DNA from: Actinobacteria bacterium RBG_16_68_21
Lineage (GTDB): Bacteria > Actinomycetota > Acidimicrobiia > Spongiisociales > UBA11373
DNA: 42,101 nt
Direction: 5' to 3'
Assembly (NCBI GenBank): GCA_001767695.1
Contig: MELR01000007.1
Coordinates: forward strand, 76,772 to 118,872
The position numbers and the translations under genes are program-made. The notes beneath the pieces were generated by a model that searched no databases, was not told where the DNA came from, and saw only the letters and a list, made by a program, of their open reading frames with translations. Of this stretch, positions 33,656 to 42,101 are shown one piece after another (positions within the stretch are counted from its first letter, which is position 1; each line of letters begins with the position of its first letter).

Positions 33656-34656
33656 GGGTCGCCATCAACGGGTTCGGCAGGATCGGACGTTCGGTATTCC
33701 GAGTGGTCAATCAGCGGCCCGAGTCGGGAATCGAGATCGTGGCCGTCAACGACCTCGCCTCCGATGAGATGGCCGCCTACCTGCTCAAGTACGACACGGT
33801 CATGGGTGAGTTCCCCGGCCCGGTCTCGGTCGAGGAAGGGCGCCTCGTCGCCGGCCGCCAAAGGCCACGCCTGCTCACGATCAAGGACCCGCTCGAGCTG
33901 CCGTGGAAGGAACTCCAGGTCGACGTGGTGATCGAGTCGACCGGGGTGTTCCGCGACCGTGCCAAGGTGAGTCAGCACATCGCCGCCGGGGCCAAGCGGG
34001 TGATTCTCACCGTGCCGTCAAAGGACCCCCTCGACGCCACCGTGGTCCTCGGTGTCAACGACGCCGATCTGGTGGCGAGCGCCCAACTGATCTCGAACGC
34101 ATCGTGCACGACCAACTGCCTCGCCCCGATCGCCAAGGTGCTCGACGACAGCTTCGGCATCGTCCGCGGAGTGATGACCACCGTCCACGCCTACACCAAC
34201 GATCAGCGCCTCGCTGACGTCCCCCACAAGGACTTCCGCCGGAGCCGGGCGGCCACCGAGAACATCATTCCGACGTCGACCGGAGCCGCCAAGGCGGTCG
34301 GCGAGGTCCTCCCCGGCCTCAAGGGGAAGCTGGACGGCATGGCGATGCGGGTTCCGGTCCCGGACGGGTCGACCGTCGATCTCGTGGTCGAGCTGCGCCA
34401 GGACGTCACGGTCGACGAGGTGAACGCCGCAGTGCGCACCGCGGCCGCAGGCCCTCTTGCCGGAATCGTGGAGTACTCCGAAGCGCCGCTGGTCTCGAGC
34501 GACATCATCGGCAACTCGCACTCGAGCGTGTTCGATGCGCCCTCGACACGGGTGCTCCACGGTCGAACGGTCAAGGTCCTCGCCTGGTACGACAACGAGT
34601 GGGGGTACTCGAACCGCGTGGTCGACCTGGTCGAACGTCTGGGGGAACTCGACTAG
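33652..34656 (+). CDS. gap: Glyceraldehyde-3-phosphate dehydrogenase, type I
   Basis: Glycolytic enzyme converting G3P, phosphate and NAD to 1,3-bisphosphoglycerate. A 334-residue protein with all key residues: GFGRIGRSVF, Asp34 (VND, favours NAD), catalytic Cys152 in SNASCTTNCLAP, His179 in TTVHAYTNDQ, the phosphate sites TSTGAA (208-213) and Arg233 (MRVPVPDGS), and WYDNEWGYSNRVVDL. It is translationally coupled to the Cys-less paralogue upstream. Unusually, pgk and tpiA do not follow; the next gene is convergent. Confidence 0.97.
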   Translation: MRVAINGFGRIGRSVFRVVNQRPESGIEIVAVNDLASDEMAAYLLKYDTVMGEFPGPVSVEEGRLVAGRQRPRLLTIKDPLELPWKELQVDVVIESTGVFRDRAKVSQHIAAGAKRVILTVPSKDPLDATVVLGVNDADLVASAQLISNASCTTNCLAPIAKVLDDSFGIVRGVMTTVHAYTNDQRLADVPHKDFRRSRAATENIIPTSTGAAKAVGEVLPGLKGKLDGMAMRVPVPDGSTVDLVVELRQDVTVDEVNAAVRTAAAGPLAGIVEYSEAPLVSSDIIGNSHSSVFDAPSTRVLHGRTVKVLAWYDNEWGYSNRVVDLVERLGELD

Positions 34657-34678
34657 AACCCGGCCCGCCGGGGGGTTC
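34656..34678. terminator. Hairpin between convergent gap and YbjN-like genes
   Basis: GAACCC and GGGTTC (34656-34661 and 34673-34678) form a 6-bp stem that spans the 20 bases between the two stop codons, with a GC-rich loop. It could stop transcription from both sides, although there is no U tract on either strand. Confidence 0.4.
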
Positions 34679-35117
34679 ACTCCACCGTGACGCCGGCAGA
34701 GAGCTCGGCGAGCGCCATGGCTTCGGTCGCTCCCCGCGCCGCGGTGACCATCGCCGCGATGATCCCGGTGAGTCCCTCGGCGTCGAGCCCTTCCAGGCCG
34801 TGTCTGCTCACGATGTAGACCACCTCGTCGTCGTCGAGAGAGAAGTGGCCGATCCCCGACGTGCAGTGGTTCCACTGGAGCAGCTGGGCGAGGAAGGACG
34901 CTCGATCCCGGGAGGGCACAACCCCGAGCGCCACCCCGACCATGAGGTCGAGAGAACCCTGGTCGCAGCGGCCCACGCCCACCTCGACCGCAAACCCCCG
35001 GTGGGCGATGGTTGAAGTCGCCCCGTTGGTGACGGGATCGAAGATCAAGGGCGGGGCGTCGGCGTCGATCTGGCGGATGATCCTGTCCACGAGCCTGGCG
35101 GCGGCGTCCCCGTCCAT
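34677..35117 (-). CDS. YbjN / type III secretion chaperone-like fold protein
   Basis: A 146-residue acidic protein. The pattern of alternating strands and helices (LIFDPVTNGATSTIAHRGFAVEVGVG, SLDLMVGVALGVVPSRDRASFLAQLLQWNH, GIGHFSLDDDEVVYIVSRHGLEGLDAEGLTGIIAAMV) resembles the YbjN/CesT-like superfamily common in actinobacteria. This is recognised by pattern only. Function unknown; no type III secretion system is implied. ATG 35117 was chosen because GGGAGG stands four bases upstream; a TTG at 35132 is less likely. It is convergent with gap. Confidence 0.65.
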   Translation of the reverse strand: MDGDAAARLVDRIIRQIDADAPPLIFDPVTNGATSTIAHRGFAVEVGVGRCDQGSLDLMVGVALGVVPSRDRASFLAQLLQWNHCTSGIGHFSLDDDEVVYIVSRHGLEGLDAEGLTGIIAAMVTAARGATEAMALAELSAGVTVE

Positions 35118-35292
35118 GGTGCCTCCCAACAATCAACCCCTCGAGAGGGCTCGGTTTCCGGTGTCGGTGCTGACGGCAGCCTAAGGAGCGGGCCGCAAGC
35201 CCGATAGGGGAAGTCGGCCCGGTCTGAGACTCTGGGTGAGTCGGAGCACTCCGAAACCAGCACCAGGATTCCGACACACCCCTGCCCGCCGG
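35118..35292 (-). other. Intergenic region between rimM and the YbjN-like gene
   Basis: 175 bases holding several hairpins and no gene. TAGGCT (35178-35183, minus) could be the -10 for the YbjN-like gene. A stem CGGGC/GCCCG (35189-35203) followed on the minus strand by CTCCTTA may end the ffh-rimM transcript. TCGGAG-CA-CTCCGA and GACTC-TGGGT-GAGTC inverted repeats lie at about 35228-35255. This is where trmD would be expected in related genomes. Confidence 0.4.
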
Positions 35293-35781
35293 CTAATGGT
35301 CGAACAGTCCAGCGGGCCGGTGGATCTCGATGCGGCCATCCTCCGGATCGCCGACGAGGTCGTCCACGAAGGGCACCAGTACATCCTCCCCGTCCGGCGT
35401 GGCGACCACGATCCGATGCTGACCGACGCCGAGCTCCACCGCCGTCACCACGCCGAGGACCCGGCCCTCTGGAGAGACCGCGGTCAACCCGACCAGGTCA
35501 TCGGGCCAGAACTCGCCCTCATCGAGAAGGCGCCGATCGTCGGCACCGACAGTGAGAATCGAGCCGCGTAGCGCCTCCGCCTGATCACGATCGCCGACAC
35601 CCTCGAACCGGACGATCAAACCGCGGTCCCGATAGCGCGACGTCGCGGCCACCACCAGGGTCCGTCCGCGGTCGGTGAGCATGGTCGATCCGGCAGCGAA
35701 GCGATCCGGATCGTCGGAATCGGGGAGAACGGTGACCTCCCCGCGCAGACCGTGGGGCCGGCCGATCCGGCCCACCGTCAC
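35293..35781 (-). CDS. rimM: 16S rRNA processing protein RimM
   Basis: Binds S19 and aids 30S head maturation. About 162 residues: VGRIGRPHGLRGEVTVLPDSDDPDRF (RimM N-terminal barrel), VRFEGVGDRDQAEALRGSIL, and the C-terminal PRC-barrel part GEFWPDDLVGLTAVSPEGRVLGVVTAVE with VLVPFVDDLV. The start is uncertain: GTG 35781 is given; a TTG at 35808 would overlap khpA by 17 bases. Last gene of ffh-rpsP-khpA-rimM. Confidence 0.94.
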   Translation of the reverse strand: MTVGRIGRPHGLRGEVTVLPDSDDPDRFAAGSTMLTDRGRTLVVAATSRYRDRGLIVRFEGVGDRDQAEALRGSILTVGADDRRLLDEGEFWPDDLVGLTAVSPEGRVLGVVTAVELGVGQHRIVVATPDGEDVLVPFVDDLVGDPEDGRIEIHRPAGLFDH

Positions 35782-35791
35782 CCGGCCGCGA

Positions 35792-36040
35792 TCAGTCGAT
35801 GAATTCAACCCGGGCCTGCAGGCCCTCTTCGTCGGCGGCGGCCTGGGCGATCGTCCTGATCGCCTTGGCCACGCGCCCGCGACGGCCGATCACGCGTCCC
35901 ATGTCGGGCTTGGCGGCCCTGACCTCGGCGGTGACCTCGTCGGGGCCATCCTCGACGATCGTCACCGAAACCGCATCCCCGTCCTCGACGATCTCCTTGG
36001 TCACGTACGCGACGACCTTCTCAACGATCTCGCCCTTCAC
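35792..36040 (-). CDS. khpA: KH-domain RNA-binding protein KhpA
   Basis: An 82-residue single KH domain with the GxxG-type loop in [23 protein letters not shown]. It lies between rpsP and rimM as in most Gram-positive bacteria, where KhpA partners KhpB and binds many transcripts. The GTG start at 36040 overlaps the rpsP stop as GTGA. Confidence 0.94.
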   Translation of the reverse strand: MKGEIVEKVVAYVTKEIVEDGDAVSVTIVEDGPDEVTAEVRAAKPDMGRVIGRRGRVAKAIRTIAQAAADEEGLQARVEFID

Positions 36041-36525
36041 GCTTCCTCCTCGGCGGTGGGTTCGTCCGAAACGGCGGCGACGTCGTCGATGGCGGCAACG
36101 ACGTCGTCGACAACGGCCTCGGCTGCTGTATTGGCCGGCGCCATCTCCACAGCCTCAACCCCGGCCGCCTCGCCGACCTCATCGATCACCTCGACGATCG
36201 CCGCGGAAACCGGGGCAGCTGCGGCCTCGGGCTGGGCTGTCTCTCCGATCACGTGGATCCGACTCTCCCGGATCGGCCGAGCGGCGAGGGCGCCGGAGAT
36301 CTCGAGCAACTTCTTCACCTGGCTCGATGGCTGGGCACCATGATCGATCCAATACGAGGCTCGCTCGTTGTCGATCTCGACCACCGATGGCTCCTGCCGT
36401 GGGTCGTAGCGGCCGATCTGCTCGATGTATGCGCCGTCGCGTGGGCTGCGCGCGTCGGCGACCACCACCCGGTACGACGGCTGCCGCTTCTTGCCAATCC
36501 GCGTGAGGCGGATCTTCACCGCCAT
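36037..36525 (-). CDS. rpsP: 30S ribosomal protein S16 with a long acidic tail
   Basis: A 162-residue protein. Residues 1-~84 are a normal S16 ([58 protein letters not shown]). The remaining ~75 residues are an Ala/Glu/Val/Asp-rich acidic tail, longer than in most bacteria. ATG 36525 is preceded by AGAGGTG and lies four bases after the ffh stop, so the genes are co-transcribed. Confidence 0.95.
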   Translation of the reverse strand: MAVKIRLTRIGKKRQPSYRVVVADARSPRDGAYIEQIGRYDPRQEPSVVEIDNERASYWIDHGAQPSSQVKKLLEISGALAARPIRESRIHVIGETAQPEAAAAPVSAAIVEVIDEVGEAAGVEAVEMAPANTAAEAVVDDVVAAIDDVAAVSDEPTAEEEA

Positions 36526-36529
36526 CCCG

Positions 36530-37870
36530 TCACCTCTTCCTGTTCCGTCCCCGCCCCGGCAAGGTCAGCCCCGGAATGGGGCTCCTTCCTTCGGCGAAGG
36601 CCTTCATCAACTTCTGTGTTTCGGCGAACTTCCGCAAGAGGCCGTTGACGTCCTGGGGGGTCGTTCCCGACCCTCCGGCGATACGACGCTTTCGGCTTCC
36701 GTCGATGATCCTGGGATCCTGCCGCTCGGCGGGCGTCATCGACCTGATGATCGCCTCGACCCTGCCGAGTTCCCTGTCCGACACATCGACCTTTCCCAAG
36801 GCCGATGCGGCGCCCGGGAGCATACCAAGCAGTTGGCTCATGGACCCCATCCGCCGCAGCTGCTGGAACTGAGCGAGGAAGTCCTCGAGGTTGAACCTCG
36901 CCGTTCGCATCTTCTCTGCGGCGGCGGCGGCCTCCTGCTCGTCCCAGGCCTCCTCCGCCTTCTCGATCAGAGTGAGCACGTCACCCATCCCCAGAATGCG
37001 CGATGCTACCCGCTCGGGATGAAACACCTCGAGGTCGTCGACGCCCTCCCCGATGCCGGCGAACTTGATCGGCCGACCGGTCACCTCCCTGGCCGAGATC
37101 GCCGCCCCACCCCGGGCGTCCCCGTCGAGTTTGGTGAAGACGAGACCGGTGAGATCGGCTCGCTCCAGGAACCCGGAAGCGACGTTGACCGCGTCCTGGC
37201 CCGTCATCGCGTCGACCACGAGGAGAACCTCGTGGGGGTTGGCTGCCCGCCTGACCTCGGCCAGCTCGTCCATCAACACCTCATCGATCTGGAGGCGGCC
37301 GGCCGTGTCGATGATCACCACATCGTGCCCACCATCGGCGGCGCGCCGCAAAGCCGCCTTCACGAGCTTCGGCGGCTTGGCACCACGATCGGTGAATACG
37401 GGGACTCCGATTCGCCCACCGAGCGTCTCGAGCTGCTCGATGGCTGCCGGACGCTGCAGGTCGGCGGCGACCAGCATCGGATGCTTCCCCTGCCGGGACA
37501 ACAGCCGGGCAAGCTTCGCCGCGGTCGTCGTCTTCCCGGATCCCTGCAGCCCGACGAGGAGTATCACCACCGGTGGTCGCGAGGCGTGAGCCAGCGGCGT
37601 GGCCTCACCGCCCAGGGTGATGATCAACTCGTCGTGGACGATCTTGATCACCTGCTGGCCGGGCGTGAGGCTCCTGGCCACCTCGGCTCCGACGGCGCGG
37701 GATCGGATCCGCTCCAGCAGTGTCTTGGCGACCTTCACATTCACGTCGGCTTCGAGGAGGGCGAGCCGTACCTCCCGCAGCGCGGAGTCGACATCGGCCG
37801 GGGACAGGCGCCCCTTGCCGCGCAGGGTGGCGAACACCGACCCGAGCCGCCCGGTGAGACCTTCGAACAT
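36530..37870 (-). CDS. ffh: Signal recognition particle protein Ffh
   Basis: GTPase that with 4.5S RNA delivers nascent membrane proteins to FtsY. A 446-residue protein: the N domain begins [20 protein letters not shown]; the G domain has [39 protein letters not shown] and [14 protein letters not shown]; the M domain is Met-rich ([15 protein letters not shown]) with [27 protein letters not shown] 37870 matches homologues; the frame upstream only translates the 7-bp repeats. TACCCT stands seven bases before the start, and there is no ribosome binding site, so the transcript is probably leaderless. Confidence 0.97.
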   Translation of the reverse strand: MFEGLTGRLGSVFATLRGKGRLSPADVDSALREVRLALLEADVNVKVAKTLLERIRSRAVGAEVARSLTPGQQVIKIVHDELIITLGGEATPLAHASRPPVVILLVGLQGSGKTTTAAKLARLLSRQGKHPMLVAADLQRPAAIEQLETLGGRIGVPVFTDRGAKPPKLVKAALRRAADGGHDVVIIDTAGRLQIDEVLMDELAEVRRAANPHEVLLVVDAMTGQDAVNVASGFLERADLTGLVFTKLDGDARGGAAISAREVTGRPIKFAGIGEGVDDLEVFHPERVASRILGMGDVLTLIEKAEEAWDEQEAAAAAEKMRTARFNLEDFLAQFQQLRRMGSMSQLLGMLPGAASALGKVDVSDRELGRVEAIIRSMTPAERQDPRIIDGSRKRRIAGGSGTTPQDVNGLLRKFAETQKLMKAFAEGRSPIPGLTLPGRGRNRKR

Positions 37871-37877
37871 GCCGGGG

Positions 37878-37883
37878 AGGGTA
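37878..37883 (-). promoter_or_regulatory. -10 element (TACCCT) for ffh-rpsP-khpA-rimM
   Basis: TACCCT on the minus strand, seven bases before ATG 37870. The same hexamer serves DUF503 (3534-3539) and probably upp and the gap pair. No -35 is evident; the zone where it would lie runs into the repeat array. Confidence 0.5.
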
Positions 37884-37901
37884 GAAGGCAATCGGTGCCC
37901 A

Positions 37902-37992
37902 GTCACCCGTCGCCCGTCGCCCGTCGCCCGCAAGACTCTTGCGGAAGGCGGTGACCGGCTGCGGACAGCGGACCGCGGACAGCCGGTACCCT
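37902..37992. repeat. 91-bp array of 7-bp repeats in the ffh-upp divergent region
   Basis: Thirteen 7-base steps from 37902: GTCACCC and three GTCGCCC heptads, then a perfect 8-bp inverted repeat CCGCAAGA-C-TCTTGCGG (37928-37944), then GCGGACA/GCGGACC-type heptads. GCGGACAGCGGACCGCGGAC at 37961-37980 is identical to 18766-18785. The last heptad, GTACCCT, contains the TACCCT that serves as the likely upp -10. Length and two-part order match the array at 3573-3663 read on the minus strand. Confidence 0.8.
37987..37992 (+). promoter_or_regulatory. Candidate -10 (TACCCT) for the upp operon
   Basis: TACCCT would start transcription near 37999, giving a leader of about 20 bases with GGGAG (38008-38012) six bases before ATG 38019. 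The element is the last unit of the 7-bp repeat array. Confidence 0.5.
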
Positions 37993-38018
37993 TCTCCCAG
38001 TCTCACCGGGAGCCCGCG

Positions 38019-38636
38019 ATGACCCTCGAGGTGCTGGAACACCCCCTGGCCAAGCACTACCTGTCGGTGCTGCGCAACCGGGCAACGGAGCCGGAGGAAT
38101 TCCGCAGCGCGGCACGGCGCCTCACCTACTCCCTGGTGATGGAGGCGACCCGCAACCTACCCCTGGAGACATCGACGATCACCACCCCGCTCGAGGAGAC
38201 GACCGGATTCCGGACGTCGAAGGTGGTGGCGATCGCGGTGCTCCGGGCCGGTCTGGGGCTGCTCGACGCGGTCGTCGACCTCATCCCGTCCGTCAAGGTG
38301 GGATTTGCCGGGGTGCAGCGCAATGAGGAGACCGCCGAACCGATCGAGTACTACTTCAAGCCGCCCGATCTCGCAGAGGCGACGGTGCTGATCCTGGAAC
38401 CGATGCTGGCCACCGGCGGCTCGCTCTCCTGGGCGGTCACCAAGGCGAAGGAGTCGGGCGCCCGATCGATCACCTGTCTGTGCGTGGTCGCCGCCCCCGC
38501 CGGGGTCGAACGGATGGAGCGGGAGCATCCCGACGTCCGCATCGTGGCCGCCTCCCTCGACCGCGATCTCAACGACCACTTCTACATCCGGCCCGGTCTC
38601 GGAGACATGGGCGACCGGCTCTTCGGAACGACATGA
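38019..38636 (+). CDS. upp: Uracil phosphoribosyltransferase
   Basis: Salvages uracil with PRPP to UMP. A 205-residue protein with UPRTase features: HPLAKHYLSVLRNRATEPEEFR, VAIAVLRAGLGLLDAVVDLIP, the PRPP loop VLILEPMLATGGSL, and the C-terminal YIRPGLGDMGDRLFGT uracil-binding region. ATG 38019 has GGGAG six bases upstream. First of four genes coupled by ATGA overlaps (upp, ATL, pyrimidine phosphorylase, punA). Confidence 0.96.
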   Translation: MTLEVLEHPLAKHYLSVLRNRATEPEEFRSAARRLTYSLVMEATRNLPLETSTITTPLEETTGFRTSKVVAIAVLRAGLGLLDAVVDLIPSVKVGFAGVQRNEETAEPIEYYFKPPDLAEATVLILEPMLATGGSLSWAVTKAKESGARSITCLCVVAAPAGVERMEREHPDVRIVAASLDRDLNDHFYIRPGLGDMGDRLFGTT

Positions 38637-38904
38637 CCGAACTCGACGAGCGGATCGCCGAAGTTCTGAGACGCCTCGGGCCGGGCGATGTAGCCACCTA
38701 CGGCGAGGTCGCCGCGATGGCGGGGAAGCCCGGTGCCGCCAGAGCCGTCGGCAGGTTCCTCTCTCATTCGACCGGACTCCCCTGGTGGCGGGTCGTGTCG
38801 GCCTCGGGGCGTCTGGTCCCGGGGTCAGAGGCCGAGCAGGCGAAACGCCTCCGTGCCGAGGGTGTCACGGTGACCGGCACCCGGGTCGCTCGGGCGGGTC
38901 GGCG

Positions 38905-38908
<4 letters not shown>
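38633..38908 (+). CDS. Alkyltransferase-like protein (ATL), MGMT fold without the active cysteine
   Basis: A 91-residue protein with the MGMT C-terminal DNA-binding fold: GDVATYGEVAAMAGKPGAARAVGRFL (helix-turn-helix with the RAVGR arginine finger), then PWWRVVSASGRLVPG. In true methyltransferases the motif is P-C-H-R; here it is P-W-W-R, so no alkyl transfer is possible. ATL proteins flag O6-alkylguanine for nucleotide excision repair. It overlaps both neighbours as ATGA, placing a DNA-damage protein inside a nucleoside salvage operon. Confidence 0.88.
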
Positions 38909-40205
<1,297 letters not shown>

Positions 40206-40209
<4 letters not shown>

Positions 40210-41033
40210 ACTACGACGCAGTGGAGGATGCGGCGGTCGAGATCGCCCGGGCAACCGGACGCTCCGGACACGCTCTCGCCGTCGTGCTCGGCTCCGGACT
40301 GAGCGACTACGCCTCCACCCTGCCGAAGGCGAGGGAGCTCCCCTACGCCCAGATACCCGGATTCCCCGTGCCCCGGGTCGAGGGGCACGCCGGGTCGCTG
40401 TTTTCGATCGACCTCGACGGCACCCCCGCAATGATCCTGGCGGGGCGAGTGCACGCCTACGAGGGCTGGGATCTCGACGATGTCGTGTTCGCGGTACGCA
40501 CCGCCATCCGCTCCGGATGCCGCACGGTACTGCTGACCAACGCCGCCGGCGGATGCGGCGACGGGCTCACGCCCGGGGACCTCGTCCTCATCACCGACCA
40601 CCTGAACCTGACGGGTCGCAATCCCCTGGTAGGAGCCAACGACTCCCGGCTCGGCCCGCGGTTTCCCGACATGTCCGCGGTGTACCGGCCCGAACTGCGC
40701 GCCCTGGTGAAGACCGTCGGCGCCCGGGTCGGCGTGCCGGTCAAGGAGGGCGTCTACGCATGGTTCCTCGGTCCCTCCTACGAGACCCCGGCCGAGGTGC
40801 AGATGGCCCGCCGTCTCGGCGCCGATGTGGTCGGGATGTCCACCGTCCCCGAGGCGATCGCCGCCCGGCACATGGGAGCCCAGGTGGTAGCGATATCGCT
40901 GGTGACCAACCTCGCCGCCGGCATCTCGCCCGTGCCACTGAGCCACGAAGAGGTGACCGCGACCGCGCTGGCCGCCCGCGAGCGCGTCACCACCCTGCTC
41001 GGCGCCCTGCTGGCGGAACTGGCCGTGGCTTGA
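40206..41033 (+). CDS. punA: Purine-nucleoside phosphorylase, PNP/MTAP (trimeric) type
   Basis: Phosphorolysis of inosine and guanosine. A 275-residue protein with AVVLGSGLSDYA (phosphate loop), IPGFPVPRVEGHAGSLF, GRVHAYEGW, LTNAAGGCGDGLTPGDLVLITDHLNLTG, GPSYETPAEVQMARRLGADVVGMSTVPEAIAARHMG and SLVTNLAAGI, a full PNP set. The ATG overlaps the pyrimidine phosphorylase stop. Last gene of the salvage operon; a 78-base gap with a new promoter follows. Confidence 0.96.
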
Positions 41034-41079
41034 CACCGCGGCCGTGAGGCGGCGCGGTCGGCGGCAAGTGGCAGTCTCC

Positions 41080-41085
41080 TAACAT
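41080..41085 (+). promoter_or_regulatory. Candidate -10 (TAACAT) for etfBA
   Basis: TAACAT in the 78-base gap behind punA. Transcription would start near 41092, with AAGGAG (41102-41107) four bases before ATG 41112. Confidence 0.5.
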
Positions 41086-41111
41086 CGCAGTGGTACGCGT
41101 CAAGGAGTGAC

Positions 41112-41888
41112 ATGAAGATCGCGGTCTGTGTGAAGCAGATTCCGGATCCGGCCACGCCCTATCAACTGGACCCGGAGACGCATCTGGTGATGCGTCCTGC
41201 CGAGCAGGTACTCGACGACACCGACCGCTACGGCATCGAAGTGGCCCTGCAGCTGGCGGCCGCCACCGACGGCACGGTGGTGCTGGTGTCGATGGGCCCC
41301 GCCGGCAATCTCCAGGGCATCCGGCAGGCTCTCGCCATGGGAGCCGACCAGGCGGTCGTCGTCAGCGACCCCCTGCTCCAGGGCTCCGGCGCCCTGGTCA
41401 CGGCGCGGGTCCTCGCCGCGGCAATCGTCCGCGAAGCCGTCGACCTCGTGATCGCCGGCACCGAGTCGACCGACGGCTACACCGGGATCGTCCCGCAACA
41501 GATCGCCGAGATCCTCGGTTTGCCGGCTCTGACCTTTGCCCGCAAGGTGGAGCACATCGACGGGAAGCTCCGGGTGGAACGACAGACGGCATCCGGCTAC
41601 GACGTCGTCACCTCTCCGCTTCCGGCGCTGGTCAGCGTCACCTCAGGGGCGGTGGAGCCCCGGTATCCGACCTTCAAGGGGATCATGCAGGCCAAGCAGA
41701 AGCCGGTCGACCAGCCGACTTGTGCAGACCTGGGCATCGATCCCGGCTCAGTGGGGCTGGGGGGGTCGGGCCAGAGCATCACCGCGGTGCGACCCGCACC
41801 CGCACGGACCGCCGGCACCAAGATCCACGACGAGGGCGAGGCCTACCTCGAGATCGTCAAGCTGCTCGAACAGGCGAAGGTGATCTGA
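41112..41888 (+). CDS. etfB: Electron transfer flavoprotein beta subunit
   Basis: With EtfA, carries electrons from acyl-CoA and related dehydrogenases to the quinone pool. A 258-residue protein: MKIAVCVKQIPDP, DDTDRYGIEVALQLAAATDGTVVLVSMGP, RQALAMGADQAVVVSD, DLVIAGTESTDGYTGIVPQQIAEILGLP, VERQTASGYDVVTSPLPALVSVT and EPRYPTFKGIMQAKQKP, a classical EtfB set. AAGGAG precedes the ATG. It is followed after one base by etfA. Confidence 0.96.
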   Translation: MKIAVCVKQIPDPATPYQLDPETHLVMRPAEQVLDDTDRYGIEVALQLAAATDGTVVLVSMGPAGNLQGIRQALAMGADQAVVVSDPLLQGSGALVTARVLAAAIVREAVDLVIAGTESTDGYTGIVPQQIAEILGLPALTFARKVEHIDGKLRVERQTASGYDVVTSPLPALVSVTSGAVEPRYPTFKGIMQAKQKPVDQPTCADLGIDPGSVGLGGSGQSITAVRPAPARTAGTKIHDEGEAYLEIVKLLEQAKVI

Positions 41889-41889
41889 G

Positions 41890-42101
41890 ATGACCACATG
41901 GGTGTTCTCCGAAGAAGTCGGCGGCGCTCCGGCTCCGCTGTCGCTGGAACTGCTGACCAAGGCCAGGAGCCTCGGTGGTGAGGTCGCCGCCTTCTACGTG
42001 GGTGCGGGGTCGGCGGCCTCGTGGAAGATCCTCGGTGCACATGGGGCGAGGGTGGTCCATCACTTCGACCCCGGCGATCGGCTGCCGGCCGCGGCGGCCG
42101 C
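41890..42101 (+). CDS. etfA: Electron transfer flavoprotein alpha subunit, 5' part (cut by window end)
   Basis: The first 70 codons of EtfA: MTTWVFSEEVGGAPAPLSLE, then LLTKARSLGGEVAAFYVGAG and the start of the N-terminal domain up to the window edge. The identity rests on this domain and on following etfB directly. The FAD-binding domain lies outside the window. Confidence 0.92.
   Translation, partial: MTTWVFSEEVGGAPAPLSLELLTKARSLGGEVAAFYVGAGSAASWKILGAHGARVVHHFDPGDRLPAAAA

Overview
This window is GC-rich chromosomal DNA from an actinobacterium. The evidence is gene order: the ffh-rpsP-khpA-rimM, trmD-rplS-lepB, DUF2469-yraN-comM-dprA-xerC-whiG-rpsB-tsf-pyrH-frr-cdsA-dxr-rseP-ispG and proS-rimP-nusA-infB-rbfA-nrnA-truB-ribF blocks are the actinobacterial translation and processing neighbourhood. 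F420 genes (cofG, cofH), a DUF2469 gene, a TIGR04338-type HExxH protein and a WhiG/FliA sigma factor add to this. A deep-branching class such as Acidimicrobiia is plausible, but that is inference. No rRNA, tRNA, CRISPR array, insertion sequence or prophage was seen.

Layout. 1-9.4 kb (minus): proS, then rimP-nusA-infB, then DUF503-rbfA-nrnA-truB-ribF, mostly joined by ATGA or GTGA overlaps. truB carries an apparent frameshift. 9.4-9.9 kb (plus): a lone HExxH metalloprotein. 9.9-23.0 kb (minus): comM-dprA-xerC-whiG, then rpsB-tsf-pyrH-frr-cdsA-dxr-rseP-ispG; CdsA has a very long acidic N-terminal extension. 23.0-24.2 kb: an enoyl-CoA hydratase (minus) diverges from two tiny plus-strand genes, one of only 38 codons. 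24.2-26.9 kb (minus): trmD-rplS-lepB and DUF2469-yraN. 26.9-35.1 kb: a block between rimM and trmD, holding a secreted/membrane SH3-like protein, a lipoprotein, cofH and cofG, two tandem gap genes (the first lacking the catalytic Cys) and a YbjN-like gene. 35.3-37.9 kb (minus): ffh-rpsP-khpA-rimM. 38.0-41.0 kb (plus): a nucleoside salvage operon, upp-ATL-pyrimidine phosphorylase-punA. 41.1 kb to the end (plus): etfB and the start of etfA.

Three sequence-level patterns stand out. First, six genes have a TAnnnT hexamer exactly six bases before the start codon, as expected for leaderless transcripts; four of them form two back-to-back promoter pairs. Second, short arrays of 7-bp repeats sit at three intergenic sites; two are exactly 91 bp (13 heptads), and two abut the stop codon of the upstream gene. 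Third, three of the four convergent gene pairs end in interlocked stop codons. The most unusual proteins are the GAPDH-like protein without its catalytic Cys and phosphate-site residues, CofH with about 240 extra N-terminal residues, and CdsA with about 570 extra N-terminal residues.
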